A DNA stretch of 64,000 bases from Pseudomonas putida (GCF_022627325.1 NZ_JAETZZ010000004.1:1-64000); one strand, 5' to 3'. Shown: positions 19,701 to 26,984, counted from the stretch's first letter. Made by a program: numbers and translations. The notes: generated from the letters alone by a model not told the origin.

Positions 19701-22469
19701 GTTGCCCAGATTGTCGGTGGCCTCCACGGTCAGGCTCTGGCCGTTGCGCTGTGGCGGGTCGAGGGTGACATCGAAGCGCCCGTCGGCGCCGACTGTCGCG
19801 GTGCCCAGTACGGTGCCGTCCTCCGCCCGCACCGTGACGATCGAGCCGCTCTGGCCCTGGCCGGTGAGGTGCAGGCCTGTGCTGTCGATGGCCAGCGCGG
19901 AAGGCTGCAACGGGCCGTCCAGATCCGGCGCGGCCAGGGTTGCGGTCGATGTGTTGCCGGCAGCGTCACTCAGCGCCACGTCGAGCATCTGGCCATTGGT
20001 TTGGGCCGGTGTCAGGGTGACGGTGAAGACGCCGTTCGCACCCACCACTGCCGTGCCGAGCACTGTGCCCTCGGCATCGCTGACCTGCACGGTGGCCCCG
20101 GGTTCACCGCGGCCGGTGAGGGTGACGCCATCGGCGCTCAGGTCCAGGTCACTGGCAAGGTTGGGCGCGGTGATGTCCGGTGCGCCGACCTGGGTCGGCA
20201 GCGAGCTGTTGCCGTCAGCGTCCAGGGCCACCACATCGAGCAGTTCGCCGTTGGCTTGAGGGGGGGTCAGGCCGATGGTGAAGGTGCCGTCATTGCCCGC
20301 TTGCACGCTGCCCAGCACATTGCCTTGGGCATCGCGCACTTCGACAAAGCTGCCTGCAGGCGCCGTGCCGCTGACGGACGAGCCATCGGGGGCCACCACC
20401 AGCCCGGCCGGGCCTTCCGGTACGGGCGTCTGCGGCACGGTGATGCTCAGCTCAGGCGATGCATTGCCGGCAGCGTCGGTTTGCACCAGCACGATGCTTT
20501 CGCCCGCCACCACCGGAGCATCCAGTTCGACCAGGAAGGTGCCATTGGCTGCCACCGTGCCACTGCCGATCACATTGCCGTCGGCATCCAGCACTTGCAC
20601 GGTGGCACCCGCTTCACCGCGGCCCGCGATCACGACACTGCCGGCGCCCACTATCACGCCGGTGATCAGTGCCGGGGGCGTGATGTCCGGGGCGGTATAC
20701 GCCAGTGGTGCGGAGCTGTTGCCAGCGGCATCTGTGACCGTGATGGCCAAAGGTTGGCCGTTGGCCTGGGCAGGGTCGAGGGTGAGGCTGAAGCGGCCAT
20801 CCGGCCCGGCGATAGCGCTGCCGATCAGGTCGCCGGAGCTGTCGCGCACTTCTACCCGTGCACCGGGTTCGGCGCTGCCGGTCAGCGTTTGGCCGTCGGT
20901 GAGCGTCAGCCCGGTCGGTTGCCCAGGGGCTACCAGGTCCGGTGCCGTCAGCGGGCTTGTCGGTGATACGTTGCCAGCGGCATCGGTCAAGGTCACTTGC
21001 AGCGACGAGCCATCGGTCACGGGCGTGGTCAGTTGCAGGGTGAAGGTGCCATCAGGCTGCACCGTCCCGGTGCCCACGACCTGCCCCTGGTCGTTCGTTA
21101 CGGTTACCGTTGCACCTGCTTCACCGCGCCCCGATACGGTACGGCCATCGCCGCTGATGATCAGGTCAGTGGCGGGCGCCGGCGCAGTGGTGTCACCCCC
21201 GCCGGTATCGATGTCCGGCGCGTTGACGGTGCCGGCAGTGGAGGTGTTGCCGGCGGCGTCACTGGCAGTGACTTGCAGCGCCTGCCCCTCGGTTTGTGGG
21301 GGTTGCAGGGTGACGTTGAACAGGCCGTCGGCACCTGCCACGGCGGTACCCAGCAGGGTGCCGTCAGCGGCACGCACTTGCACGGTGGACCCGGGTTCGG
21401 CACGGCCGCTGACGATCCTGCCATCGGCGCTGACAGCCAGGTCGGCCGGTTGCGCGGGCGGGGTGGTGTCAGGCGGGTTGCTAACCCCGTCATCGGGTGC
21501 GTTGATGGCTGCGGCAGGTGAGGTGTTGCCGGCAGCGTCACTGGCAGTGACTTGCAGCGCCTGTCCATCGGTTTGTGGGGGTTGCAGGGTAATGCTGAAC
21601 GAGCCGTCGGCGCCTGCCACGGCGGTACCCAGCACGGTGCCGTCAGCGGCACGCACTTGCACGGTGGACCCGGGTTCGGCACGGCCGGTGAGTGTGGTTC
21701 CCTGCTCGTTCACGGCCAGTTCGGTGGGCGCCACGGGGGCGGTTGCATCCGGCGCGGTCACGTTGCCCGGCTGCGAGATGTTGCCAGCCGCGTCGGTCAA
21801 ACTGACGTCCAGGCTTTCGCCATTGACCTGGGGTGGGTTCAAGGTGACGGTGAAGGTGCCGTCGGCGTCCACGGTACCGGTGCCCAACAGGTTGCCAGCG
21901 GCATCACGCACGTTCACCGTGGCGCCCGCTTCGCCGCGGCCGGTGAGGCGCAAGCCATCGGGCGATACCAGCAGGTCGATCGGTGTGGCGGGTGGCGTGG
22001 TGTCACCTGGGGCGGAGCCGCCGCTGCTACCGCCACCACCGCCGCTGCCTGCGGCGGCGGCAGCGCCGCCAACGCCCAGCAGGCTCAACCCGGCAATCGC
22101 CCAGGTTGGGGTTTCGCTGCCCGCGACGCCGATGCCGGCGACCAGGTCATCGAGCGAGTCGACTTCCTGGAAGGTGAAACCGGTGAAGGCTTCGGCATCG
22201 TAGTTGGCGTACCACAGGGTGCCGTCTTCGCCGACGAAGACCATGTCACTGCCCACACCTGCCTGGTCCACGGCAAAGAAGTTGCCGACGGTGACCTTTT
22301 CCCCAGACTTGAGGGTGACGATCAGGTCCTGACCGCGCCGGGTCACGGTTGCCACCTGGTCCGGCGCAACGGGCATCTGCACCACGCCTGGGCTGTTGAG
22401 CGTGATATTGCCCCAGGCATTCTGGGTGGCGACGGTGGTTTGCTTATCGGCAACGACGATATTGTCCAT
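10704..22469 (-). CDS. lapF: Giant biofilm adhesin LapF
   Basis: About 3,921 residues. The N-terminal 130 residues form the BapA/Bap/LapF prefix-like domain (MDNIVVADKQTTVATQNAWG..., then LAGIGVAGSETPTWAIAGLSL). An Ala/Gly-rich linker follows, then about 36 Ig-like repeats of about 85 residues ending in AAGN...APD, then two larger C-terminal units each with an ADGSYTYT motif. The end has hemolysin-type calcium-binding glycines (GGAGDDTL) typical of type I secretion signals. LapF is a surface adhesin for cell-cell contact in mature biofilms. The start at 22469 is preferred over 22496 because GGGAG lies just upstream and the family begins MDN. From memory KT2440 LapF is about 6,300 residues, so this allele is much shorter in repeats. 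Confidence 0.93.
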   Translation of the reverse strand: MDNIVVADKQTTVATQNAWGNITLNSPGVVQMPVAPDQVATVTRRGQDLIVTLKSGEKVTVGNFFAVDQAGVGSDMVFVGEDGTLWYANYDAEAFTGFTFQEVDSLDDLVAGIGVAGSETPTWAIAGLSLLGVGGAAAAAGSGGGGGSSGGSAPGDTTPPATPIDLLVSPDGLRLTGRGEAGATVNVRDAAGNLLGTGTVDADGTFTVTLNPPQVNGESLDVSLTDAAGNISQPGNVTAPDATAPVAPTELAVNEQGTTLTGRAEPGSTVQVRAADGTVLGTAVAGADGSFSITLQPPQTDGQALQVTASDAAGNTSPAAAINAPDDGVSNPPDTTPPAQPADLAVSADGRIVSGRAEPGSTVQVRAADGTLLGTAVAGADGLFNVTLQPPQTEGQALQVTASDAAGNTSTAGTVNAPDIDTGGGDTTAPAPATDLIISGDGRTVSGRGEAGATVTVTNDQGQVVGTGTVQPDGTFTLQLTTPVTDGSSLQVTLTDAAGNVSPTSPLTAPDLVAPGQPTGLTLTDGQTLTGSAEPGARVEVRDSSGDLIGSAIAGPDGRFSLTLDPAQANGQPLAITVTDAAGNSSAPLAYTAPDITPPALITGVIVGAGSVVIAGRGEAGATVQVLDADGNVIGSGTVAANGTFLVELDAPVVAGESIVLVQTDAAGNASPELSITVPQTPVPEGPAGLVVAPDGSSVSGTAPAGSFVEVRDAQGNVLGSVQAGNDGTFTIGLTPPQANGELLDVVALDADGNSSLPTQVGAPDITAPNLASDLDLSADGVTLTGRGEPGATVQVSDAEGTVLGTAVVGANGVFTVTLTPAQTNGQMLDVALSDAAGNTSTATLAAPDLDGPLQPSALAIDSTGLHLTGQGQSGSIVTVRAEDGTVLGTATVGADGRFDVTLDPPQRNGQSLTVEATDNLGNSAGPVDFTAPDSTPPQVVGNPSIDDSGTTVSGTGEPGATVIVRSPDGTVLGSVEVAGDGTFELTLAPPQTNGQALTVEQRDPTGNVSAAVDLPAPDNQAPDTPTGLALSADGSVLTGSGEPGAQVRVIGTGGAVVGTAVVEADGSFRVTLDPPQLNGQTLSVTQADAAGNTSTAGTVTANDLEAPQPAQGLGLSADGSVLSGQGEPGATVEVRDAGGQLLGDAQVQPDGSFTVTLAPAQTNGEVLSVVLVDDQGNTSPSATFTADDSTGPATPTGVQVSADGTTLQGNGEVGSTVEVRNANGDLLGTVVVPVGGNFSVPLSPAQLDGQSLEVTLTDAAGNTSLAAQATAPDLTPPALPTDVDVSPDGTTVTGNAPGASTVTVTDPSGNSTTVAVNGDGSFSVPLDTPLTNGETLTVVVSDGAGNDSGASTVTAPDTTPPDAATDITISPDGGTIGGTAEPGATIIVRDGPTELGTATAGPDGTFVVEVDPPLVAGDTVQVVVRDDAGNETPVNVDGPDGTEVATPTALTISADGFLLTGQGTVGSLITVTSGGTTLGTATVGSDGIFRVFFSDAQLNAQTLQVSARLSAGGKPSVPATIVAEDNTAPDAPTQLALDGSGSTLTGQGEVGATVRVVDAQGTELGTAIVGSNGLFSVTLTPQQANGQNLTVTQSDAAGNSSLAATLQAPDLQAPDAPAGLSLNSAATVVSGQGEAGATVTVRDASGAVLATGTVNQSGEFQITLPSAQTTGSALQVTLSDAAGNVSGPANLATPDRTPPAAVGNPVLSADGRQLSGSGEAGATVQVRNAAGTVVGTATVGADGRFTVTFDTPQATGQAIGVSQLDAAGNTSPAVTLDTPDLTAPAPLTNVVLNNNGLTLTGLGEAGASVTVRGPDGTIIGTGQVVANGSFTLTLTSAQLNAQNLSVTQTDAGNNTSPPVAVTAPDLTPPAAPTDLALASSGVQLSGSAEAGSTVTVRDAAGNVLGTAVASSNGTFQVTLSSAQTNGQTLQVTATDAAGNVSPAAPYTAADTTPPTAVANLAVAADGASLTGTGEAGATVTVRAPDGTSLGTATVGSDGHFTVALSPAAIAGENLSVTQSDAAQNTSPAQTVTAPGDLAPDIPDNLTLSADGLVVTGNGSPGSTVSVYGPDGVLLGTAPVGNDGSFTVNLDSVQANGEVLQVSAVGTDGSASLPATLQAPDTTAPQALTNLVLSADGLTLTGRGEPGATVTVLGEGGVDLGTAVVGADGNFSIGLSTAQINGEQLSAQQTDAAGNESDSVSLTAPDRVAPDAAGNLAFAGGGSMLNGTGEAGSTVKVLAADGSTLGSAVVRADGTFQVTLSAPQANGQQVQVVLTDAAGNQSDPSPITAADTTPPAAPTELAISSDGVTLTGRGEPGAQVSVTNAQGDEIGTAVVDASGNFTVTLNPALGNAELLSLSQADAAGNVSAVATLQTPDFTPPAILTEVAINADGSVVTGQGEPGATVTVTNAAGVVLGTTIVLTDGSFSVELSPAQINQQVLSVQQADPPGNISAPVTVDAPDLTPPAAATELRFNAAGDQLSGVGEAGTTVRVYLGTTEIGTATVGADGTFVVDLSSAQLNGQTVQVTLTDDSDNVSPISSATAADTTPPATVVAVLNDSGTQLTGSGEAGARITVMNDRGDMVGQGVIDPDGTFVLDLTTPQIDGQVLTVVAQDATGNPSAPLEVTAPDLVPPGQPTGLALDTTGTLLTGSAEPDSIITVRGPDNTILGTIQANQDGTFSVTLSPAQDNGQLLTVVALDEAGNASLPATYQAGDTSPPAPVTNLAINADYDVLTGRGEPNATVTVSLEGAVIGTGVVDANGNFSIGLDPAPGADVTLEVIQNDGTNPSPVQTYLTPDVPPSAPPTNVVLDPDGLTLTGNATSGASITVYDSEGNVIGTGTADGNGDFSLQLDSAQLNGQSLSVTAEAVAGTESQPVFVQAADSTPPANPVVTALSANGLVLTGTGEANATVTVRDANGNVLGTGVVNAGGVFSINLASAQLNGQVLGVTQVDAAANASGSTSYTAPDTQAPAAPTNLAVGGAGTVLTGVGEPGATVTVTGPGGPLGSAVVQPNGSFTVNLSTTQNDGQLLTVRQSDAAGNQSGSASVTAPDTTPPAAPVAAINANGTTVSGSGQIGSTVTVRDAAGTVLGTATVGSNGLFVVSLAAAQIDNQALTVTLTDASGNASTGTALTAPDLTPPALASNLVISADGSTLTGSGEAGATVTVRSANGTVLQTGTVQPDGTFSVTLTPAQDNGQSLSVSLTDPRNNVSGNVTITAPDVDANAPVIASDNLASATVNLAPVVATQTYTDSFTTLLAGFSKTYTWTVGAGTTVDPTLTLTTSSALALLDNTTFTLQVKNAAGAWVTVATGNSQGLLDLVLLPLGQGVRVDIGELQAGEYRLTVASGGIGLVTNVTTTLDIETTSLTQFTGTGTPTTGNVITDPGVDGTTDARGPDSSAVLQVLKNGSYVTAGSATEVQGLYGTLVIRADGSYTYTPNGTPASVGKVDVFSYQLVHGNGLTDVANLYVRIDSPQATEVWSDSNLSAPATVVDAVNDIDSTNISLANRVDTASATLGTLSLPLIGSRQAAYTTTVAADTTANLQVVLNSANLLGLLNGTTLGLYKLNTATGQYVLVQSVPGGSLVSLLGGGSAYTFQNQGAGTYEIRVSAGGIGLASSITTSLNTTTTYTNEFVVSGYTPVTGNLLTDTAGGGADNLGSTLTVLSVLVAANTYAIPGYNGVSVAGTYGTLLVNADGSYTYTLKEGLTSAVIGQQDTFTYELTHPNGTTDTATLTINLDNATGFTATTSLLAESGDEGAALASVATAASTEVIAGSDGNDHLDGSQGGHISLQGGAGDDTLVVVDQAFASVDGGSGTDTLLWGGGDASIDLSSLAERVHDIEIIDLNDTSAVALTLSLADVVAVTESGSSTLLIKGDDKDSVHMTDNWSLTGSQSADGIDYNQYTAQEDPSHHLWVQNGIHVV
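12815..21996 (-). repeat. Tandem array of about 36 Ig-like repeats within lapF
   Basis: Repeats average about 255 nt (85 codons). The unit reads roughly TPPAxPTxLxxSxDGxxLTGxGEPG, then TVxVRDAxGxxLGTAxVGADGxF, then TVTLxPxQxNGQxLxV and DAAGNxSxxxxxxAPD. I counted 36 unit ends by the APD-type junction. Units differ at many codons, but some neighbours near 21200-21700 are almost identical in nucleotides, which suggests recent unequal exchange there. Confidence 0.85.
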
Positions 22470-22652
22470 GGAGGCTCCCTGCTGATTGCGGTACACAGGG
22501 TCGGCGTAAGCGATCCTGCTGGCGCAACCGCTTGTGCAGTAGCACGCAGCCCGGTCGTCTAACGGTCCTGTTACCGGTGGTAAGGGAGATATAGCAGCCC
22601 AACGGAAAGCAACCAGAGGCTTTCTGGGTTAATCCTTTTGTACGAAACGCGT

Positions 22653-24203
22653 CTAGCGCAGGCCCAAGCGCCGCGCCAGGCGGTTCAAGTTGGCGCGGTC
22701 CAGGCCGAGCTCGCGGGCGGCGGCGGCCCAGTTGTCCTGATGGCGCTGCAGGCAGGCATCGATCACCTGGCGTTGGTAGCCGTCGACAGCCTCGCGCAAG
22801 CCACCTTCGGCCAGCGCCGGCGCCGGCAAGGGCGCCGGGGCGGGGGCCTGTACCACGCCCGCCTCGGTACGCAGGTCCAGGTCACTGGCTTGCAGTGTGA
22901 GAATACGTGGCCGGTCCGGGTGCTGGCCCAGTGCCTTGAGGGCTGAGCGGCCGATCAGGTGTTCCAGTTCGCGCACGTTGCCGGGCCAGCCGTAAGCCAG
23001 GAGCGACGATTGCGCGTCGTTGCTCAGGCGCAGGCTGTTCAGGCCCAGGCGTGATCGATTCTGTTCGAGGAAGTACCCCGCCAACAGCAGCACATCACGC
23101 CCACGCTCGCGTAGGGGTGGAACCTGCAGCGGGTACACGCTCAGGCGGTGGTAGAAGTCGGCGCGGTAGTTGCCGTTGCGCACCTCGGCGGCAAGGTCGC
23201 GATTGGTCGCTGCGATCAGGCGCACATCGACTGTGTGTTCGCGGTCTGAGCCCAGACGCTGCAGTTGCCCGCTTTGCAGTACCCGCAGCAGCTTCGCCTG
23301 CACCGCCAGCGGCAGTTCGCCCACTTCGTCGAGAAACAGCGTGCCGCCATTGGCCAGTTCGAACTTGCCGCGGCGCTCACCGTGGGCGCCGGTGAAGGCC
23401 CCGCGTACATGGCCGAACAGTTCACTTTCCACCAGCGTGTCGGGCAGCGCGGCGCAGTTGAGGCTGATCAGTGGCTTGTGGGCACGGTGGCTGGCCTGGT
23501 GCAGGGCCTGGGCCACCAGTTCCTTGCCCACCCCGGTTTCACCGGTGATCAGCACCGTCAGGTCGCTGCCGCCGACCAGGCGTATTTCGTCCAGCAGGCG
23601 CCTGTGCGCCGGGCTTTGGCCAATCAGCTCTTTGCCCTGGCCGCTGGCCTGGCGGTAGATCTCGGCGCGCTGGTGCTCATCCTCGGCGCGCAGGGCCAGG
23701 TGTTCGATGCGTTCGGCCACCGTGACCGTGGCGGCTGCCAGGCTGGCGAAAGCCTGCAGGGCATCCAGCTCCAGGCTCTGGAACTGGCCAGGGGTGAGGG
23801 CATCGAGCGTCACCAGGCCCCAGGGGCGCTCGTCGACCATCAGCGGGCAGCCCATGCAGTCATGCACGTGAAGGTCGACGTCGTGGGCATTGACCAGCCC
23901 GTCATAGGGGTCGGGCAACTGGGAATCGCTGGGGAAGCGCGTGGGCTCGGCGCGGCTGAGCAGCACCTGGAAGCGCGGATGCTCGCTCACTTTGAAGCGC
24001 CGGCCCAGGGTATCGGCAGACAGCCCGTCGACCGCCAGTGGCACCAGCCATTCGCCATCCAGCCGCAACAGCGCAGCGGCATCGCAGGGTAGCAGGCCGC
24101 GCATGGCTTGCAGCAGGCGGCGGTAGCGTTCCTGGTCGGGCAGGTCGCGGGACAGGTCGCTGACCAAGGGGAGCAGGGCGGTGAGCAACGGCTTTGCGGT
24201 CAT
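22653..24203 (-). CDS. norR: Nitric-oxide-responsive sigma-54 activator NorR
   Basis: A 516-residue enhancer-binding protein: N-terminal GAF domain (about 20-170) with the conserved HDCMGCPL segment near the iron-binding site, AAA+ domain (about 190-425) with Walker A GETGVGKE, the sigma-54 contact loop GAFTGA, Walker B LFLDEV, and a C-terminal Fis-type helix-turn-helix (about 470-516). In the family, NO binding to non-haem iron in the GAF domain relieves repression of the ATPase. It is divergent from hmp, the usual NorR target in P. putida, and two NorR-type sites lie in the shared promoter region. The norR-lapF distance of about 180 bp suggests separate units. Confidence 0.93.
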   Translation of the reverse strand: MTAKPLLTALLPLVSDLSRDLPDQERYRRLLQAMRGLLPCDAAALLRLDGEWLVPLAVDGLSADTLGRRFKVSEHPRFQVLLSRAEPTRFPSDSQLPDPYDGLVNAHDVDLHVHDCMGCPLMVDERPWGLVTLDALTPGQFQSLELDALQAFASLAAATVTVAERIEHLALRAEDEHQRAEIYRQASGQGKELIGQSPAHRRLLDEIRLVGGSDLTVLITGETGVGKELVAQALHQASHRAHKPLISLNCAALPDTLVESELFGHVRGAFTGAHGERRGKFELANGGTLFLDEVGELPLAVQAKLLRVLQSGQLQRLGSDREHTVDVRLIAATNRDLAAEVRNGNYRADFYHRLSVYPLQVPPLRERGRDVLLLAGYFLEQNRSRLGLNSLRLSNDAQSSLLAYGWPGNVRELEHLIGRSALKALGQHPDRPRILTLQASDLDLRTEAGVVQAPAPAPLPAPALAEGGLREAVDGYQRQVIDACLQRHQDNWAAAARELGLDRANLNRLARRLGLR

Positions 24204-24217
24204 AAGGACTCCTGTTG

Positions 24218-24254
24218 GTCTAAATGACTATACTCCGCGGCTGGTCTTTTTGAC
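24218..24254. promoter_or_regulatory. Two NorR-type operators in the norR-hmp intergenic region
   Basis: GTCTAAATGAC (24218-24228) and GTCTTTTTGAC (24244-24254) both fit the known NorR consensus GT-N7-AC. They are 26 bp apart and lie 105 bp or more upstream of the hmp start, suitable for enhancer action. A GG element with TGGCAC is present near 24296, but its -12 partner is poor, so the sigma-54 promoter is only tentative. Confidence 0.72.
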
Positions 24255-24358
24255 ATCAAATAGTATAAGTGCTTGATCTTTATGGAATTAAAGTTTGGCA
24301 CGAATACTGATACTGCACATGCAACCTTTCCAAGCCCCTGGTTCAGGAGTCGTTGCAA

Positions 24359-25537
24359 ATGCTCAATGCCGAACAACGTGCAATCATCAAAGCCACCGTC
24401 CCGCTGCTGGAAACCGGTGGAGAAGCGCTGACTACCCACTTCTACCAGTTGATGCTCAGCGAGTACCCGCAGGTGCGCCCACTGTTCAACCAGGCCCATC
24501 AGGCCAGTGGCGACCAGCCGCGCGCCCTGGCCAATGGCGTGCTGATGTACGCCCGGCACATCGACCAGCTGGAACAGCTCGGCGGCCTGGTCGGCCAGAT
24601 CATCAACAAGCACGTCGCCTTGCAGATCCTGCCGGAGCACTATCCGATCGTTGGCAGCTGCCTGTTGCGGGCCATCGAGGAAGTACTCGGTAAGGACATC
24701 GCCACTGCCGAGGTGATCGCTGCCTGGGGCGCGGCCTACGGGCAGTTGGCCGAGATCCTCATCGGCGCCGAGGAAGGCCTCTACAAACAGAAGGAAGAGG
24801 CCGTCGGTGGCTGGCGCGGTACCCGCGAATTCCGCTTGGTGCGCCGCGAGCAGGAAAGCAGCGAGATCGTTTCGTTCTACTTCGCCCCCGTGGACGGCAA
24901 ACCGGTGCTCAAGGCTGAACCGGGCCAGTACATCGGCTTGCAATTGTTCATCGACGGCGCCGAGCAGCGTCGCAATTATTCGCTCTCGGCGTTGTGCGAT
25001 GGCAAGCAATACCGCATCAGCGTCAAGCGTGAGGCGGGCGGCAAGGTGTCCAATTACCTGCATCATGAAATGATGGTCGGTGACACACTGCAACTGTTTC
25101 CGCCGTCCGGCGACTTCACCCTTGCCAGCAGTGACAAGCCGCTGGTGCTGATCAGTGGTGGGGTGGGCATCACGCCGACCCTGGCGATGCTGGAGGCGGC
25201 CCTTCAGACCCAGCGCCCGGTGCACTTCATCCACTGTGCACGCAATGGTGCGGTGCATGCCTTCAGCGAGTGGGTGGATGGGCTGGCCAAGCAGCATCCT
25301 CAACTCAAGCGCTTCTATTGCTATGCCGAGGATGATGGGTCGCGTGATGCCAATGCGGTTGGGCTGTTGAGCCAGGAGCTGTTGGCTGAATGGATGCCGA
25401 GTGAGCGTGATGTGGAGGCGTATTTCCTTGGGCCCAAGGGCTTCATGGCGGTGATCAAGCGCTACCTGGAAGCGCTGGGCGTGCCGCCGCAGCAGAGCCG
25501 CTATGAGTTCTTCGGGCCAGCGGCAGCCTTGGAATGA
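24359..25537 (+). CDS. hmp: Flavohaemoglobin / nitric oxide dioxygenase
   Basis: A 392-residue protein: globin domain (about 1-138) with proximal His in NKHVALQI, ferredoxin-reductase-type FAD domain (about 150-260) with RNYSLS, and NAD(P)H domain with GGVGITPTLAMLEAA. It converts NO and O2 to nitrate using NAD(P)H. The ATG at 24359 is chosen over the TTG two codons earlier because AGGAG lies at 24345-24349. It is divergently transcribed from norR, and the GT-N7-AC sites between them imply induction by NO. A REP follows the gene. Confidence 0.95.
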   Translation: MLNAEQRAIIKATVPLLETGGEALTTHFYQLMLSEYPQVRPLFNQAHQASGDQPRALANGVLMYARHIDQLEQLGGLVGQIINKHVALQILPEHYPIVGSCLLRAIEEVLGKDIATAEVIAAWGAAYGQLAEILIGAEEGLYKQKEEAVGGWRGTREFRLVRREQESSEIVSFYFAPVDGKPVLKAEPGQYIGLQLFIDGAEQRRNYSLSALCDGKQYRISVKREAGGKVSNYLHHEMMVGDTLQLFPPSGDFTLASSDKPLVLISGGVGITPTLAMLEAALQTQRPVHFIHCARNGAVHAFSEWVDGLAKQHPQLKRFYCYAEDDGSRDANAVGLLSQELLAEWMPSERDVEAYFLGPKGFMAVIKRYLEALGVPPQQSRYEFFGPAAALE

Positions 25538-25555
25538 TGTATTGACCGTGCTGCC

Positions 25556-25583
25556 CCCATCGCCGGCAAGCCGGCTCCCCCCA
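25556..25583. repeat. REP element (partial)
   Basis: CCCATCGCCGGCAAGCCGGC immediately downstream of hmp. Only the first hairpin of the REP is clear. Confidence 0.7.
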
Positions 25584-25700
25584 GGCACGCTGCTGGTCTC
25601 AGGGCCGGCGGCGTATCGTCGATTTCTCCTATAAAGGAAAGATGAACCACGCCGGCCATCTTTCATCCTTAATCGTCCTTTAATCACTGTATCCTTCACT

Positions 25701-25788
25701 CCCGGGTGTCGAGGGGCTTGCCTCTGCGCGGCATCCGGGCAGCAGCTTTTTTACCGGCCGGCGTTGAACCGACGGCACGCCCGCCGGT
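25701..25788 (+). other. Two consecutive long hairpins upstream of dsbB
   Basis: Hairpin 1 spans 25701-25739: outer arms CCCGGGTGTCG/CGGCATCCGGG (11 pairs with G-U) enclosing AGGGG/CCUCU, with TTTTTT at about 25747. Hairpin 2 spans 25753-25788: ACCGGCCGGCG/CGCCCGCCGGT (10 of 11 pairs). They sit 130-220 nt before the dsbB start. This may be a structured leader or a terminator cluster. Apart from these and the REP, I see no gene in 25540-25919. Confidence 0.5.
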
Positions 25789-25919
25789 CTCAAGCCCACT
25801 CCGGATAGCCCTCGCAGTGCTGTCTTGCCGCTTCCTCGACACGCTAACGGTCAGACCTGCGTGTAGAATCGCGCCAGGCAGGTGGACCACGCTGCCCCTA
25901 TCCATCGAAGGAACCGGCA

Positions 25920-26426
25920 ATGAACGAACAAACATCGCGCCTGAATCGGGAACGGCGCTTTCTGGTGCTACTGGGGGTGATCTGTCTCGCCCTGATCGGT
26001 GGCGCTTTGTACATGCAGGTGGTGCTCGGCGAAGCGCCCTGCCCGCTGTGCATCCTGCAACGCTATGCCCTGCTGTTCATCGCCGTGTTTGCCTTCATCG
26101 CCGCCGCGATGCCCGGCCGGCGCAGCCTCACGCTGTTCGAGGGGCTGGTGGTGCTTAGCGCCATTGGCGGAATCGTTGCGGCCGGCAACCATGTGTATAT
26201 ACTCGCCAACCCCATGGTCAGTTGCGGTATCGACACCCTGCAGCCGATCGTCGACGACCTGCCGCTGGCCAAGCTCTGGCCGCTCGCCTTCCAGGTCGAC
26301 GGGTTCTGCAGCACGCCATACCCGCCGATCCTCGGCTTGTCCCTGGCGCAATGGGCACTGATGGCGTTCGTGCTGACGGCCATCCTGGTACCGCTGGGCA
26401 TCTATCGCAACAGGCGCCAGCCTTAG
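25920..26426 (+). CDS. dsbB: Disulfide bond formation protein DsbB
   Basis: A 168-residue inner-membrane protein with four transmembrane helices. The first periplasmic redox pair is CPLC (in GEAPCPLCILQRYA) and the second pair is formed by Cys in MVSCGID and GFCSTP. DsbB reoxidises DsbA and passes electrons to ubiquinone. The gene stands alone before the cyo operon. Start ATG at 25920 follows GAAGGAACC at suitable spacing. Quinone chemistry links it loosely to the ubiquinol oxidase next door. Confidence 0.93.
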   Translation: MNEQTSRLNRERRFLVLLGVICLALIGGALYMQVVLGEAPCPLCILQRYALLFIAVFAFIAAAMPGRRSLTLFEGLVVLSAIGGIVAAGNHVYILANPMVSCGIDTLQPIVDDLPLAKLWPLAFQVDGFCSTPYPPILGLSLAQWALMAFVLTAILVPLGIYRNRRQP

Positions 26427-26491
26427 ACATAAGTCCCGATTTTGCTGTGGTCTTTTGCACCCACAGAGAAGAGGGAAAAGTCGCCCACCGC

Positions 26492-26505
26492 TTGATCCAG
26501 ATCAA
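26492..26505. promoter_or_regulatory. ANR/FNR box upstream of cyoA
   Basis: TTGATCCAGATCAA is a perfect TTGAT-N4-ATCAA palindrome, the binding site of the oxygen sensor ANR. It lies 480 nt before cyoA in the 558-nt dsbB-cyoA gap. ANR is known to repress cyo in pseudomonads at low oxygen. The rest of the gap shows no gene; it holds small GC-rich inverted repeats only. Confidence 0.75.
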
Positions 26506-26984
26506 CCACAAAGCCTTGCAGGACGCGGGTTTGAGGCCTATCAAGCGGGGTGCGACAAACTGTCGCGAAGTTGAATTTCCAACCACTATTGTTACGCATT
26601 CTGTAAAAGACTGTTGCTCAATAAGTCATAGTCAAGGGTTGGCGACCTCACTACAATCGCCCCCAATTTCCGTTCGGCACTGCTTGCGAGTCGCAGGATT
26701 GAAGGAAGCCCCAGCGCTTTCTTTTGCTGACTTCGTCAAGTTTCGCCCAGCGGCGATACCGGGCGGATACCCCTCCGCGTTTTCCCGCACCAAACGGACT
26801 TGGTCTGAAGTACAGGCCTGTTGCCTACGAAACCATAAGCACCGCTAACACGCTTGAGCCAAGGTCCTGCAGTCGGGCCCCAGGCAGGAGCGTATTCGGG
26901 CGCGAAATGCCTCACTTGGCAGGACGAAGTGTTGGCTACCAAAACACAAATTGCATTGAAGCAAGCTGATCTAGAGGTCGTGAG

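Noticed and set aside
10713..22562. Many long plus-strand frames opposite lapF (e.g. 10713-14069, 19023-20966)
   Set aside because: They repeat with the Ig-like unit of lapF and are translations of the complementary strand, not genes.
25696..25935. 79-codon minus-strand frame upstream of dsbB
   Set aside because: It overlaps the hairpin region and the dsbB start, with no RBS or homology.
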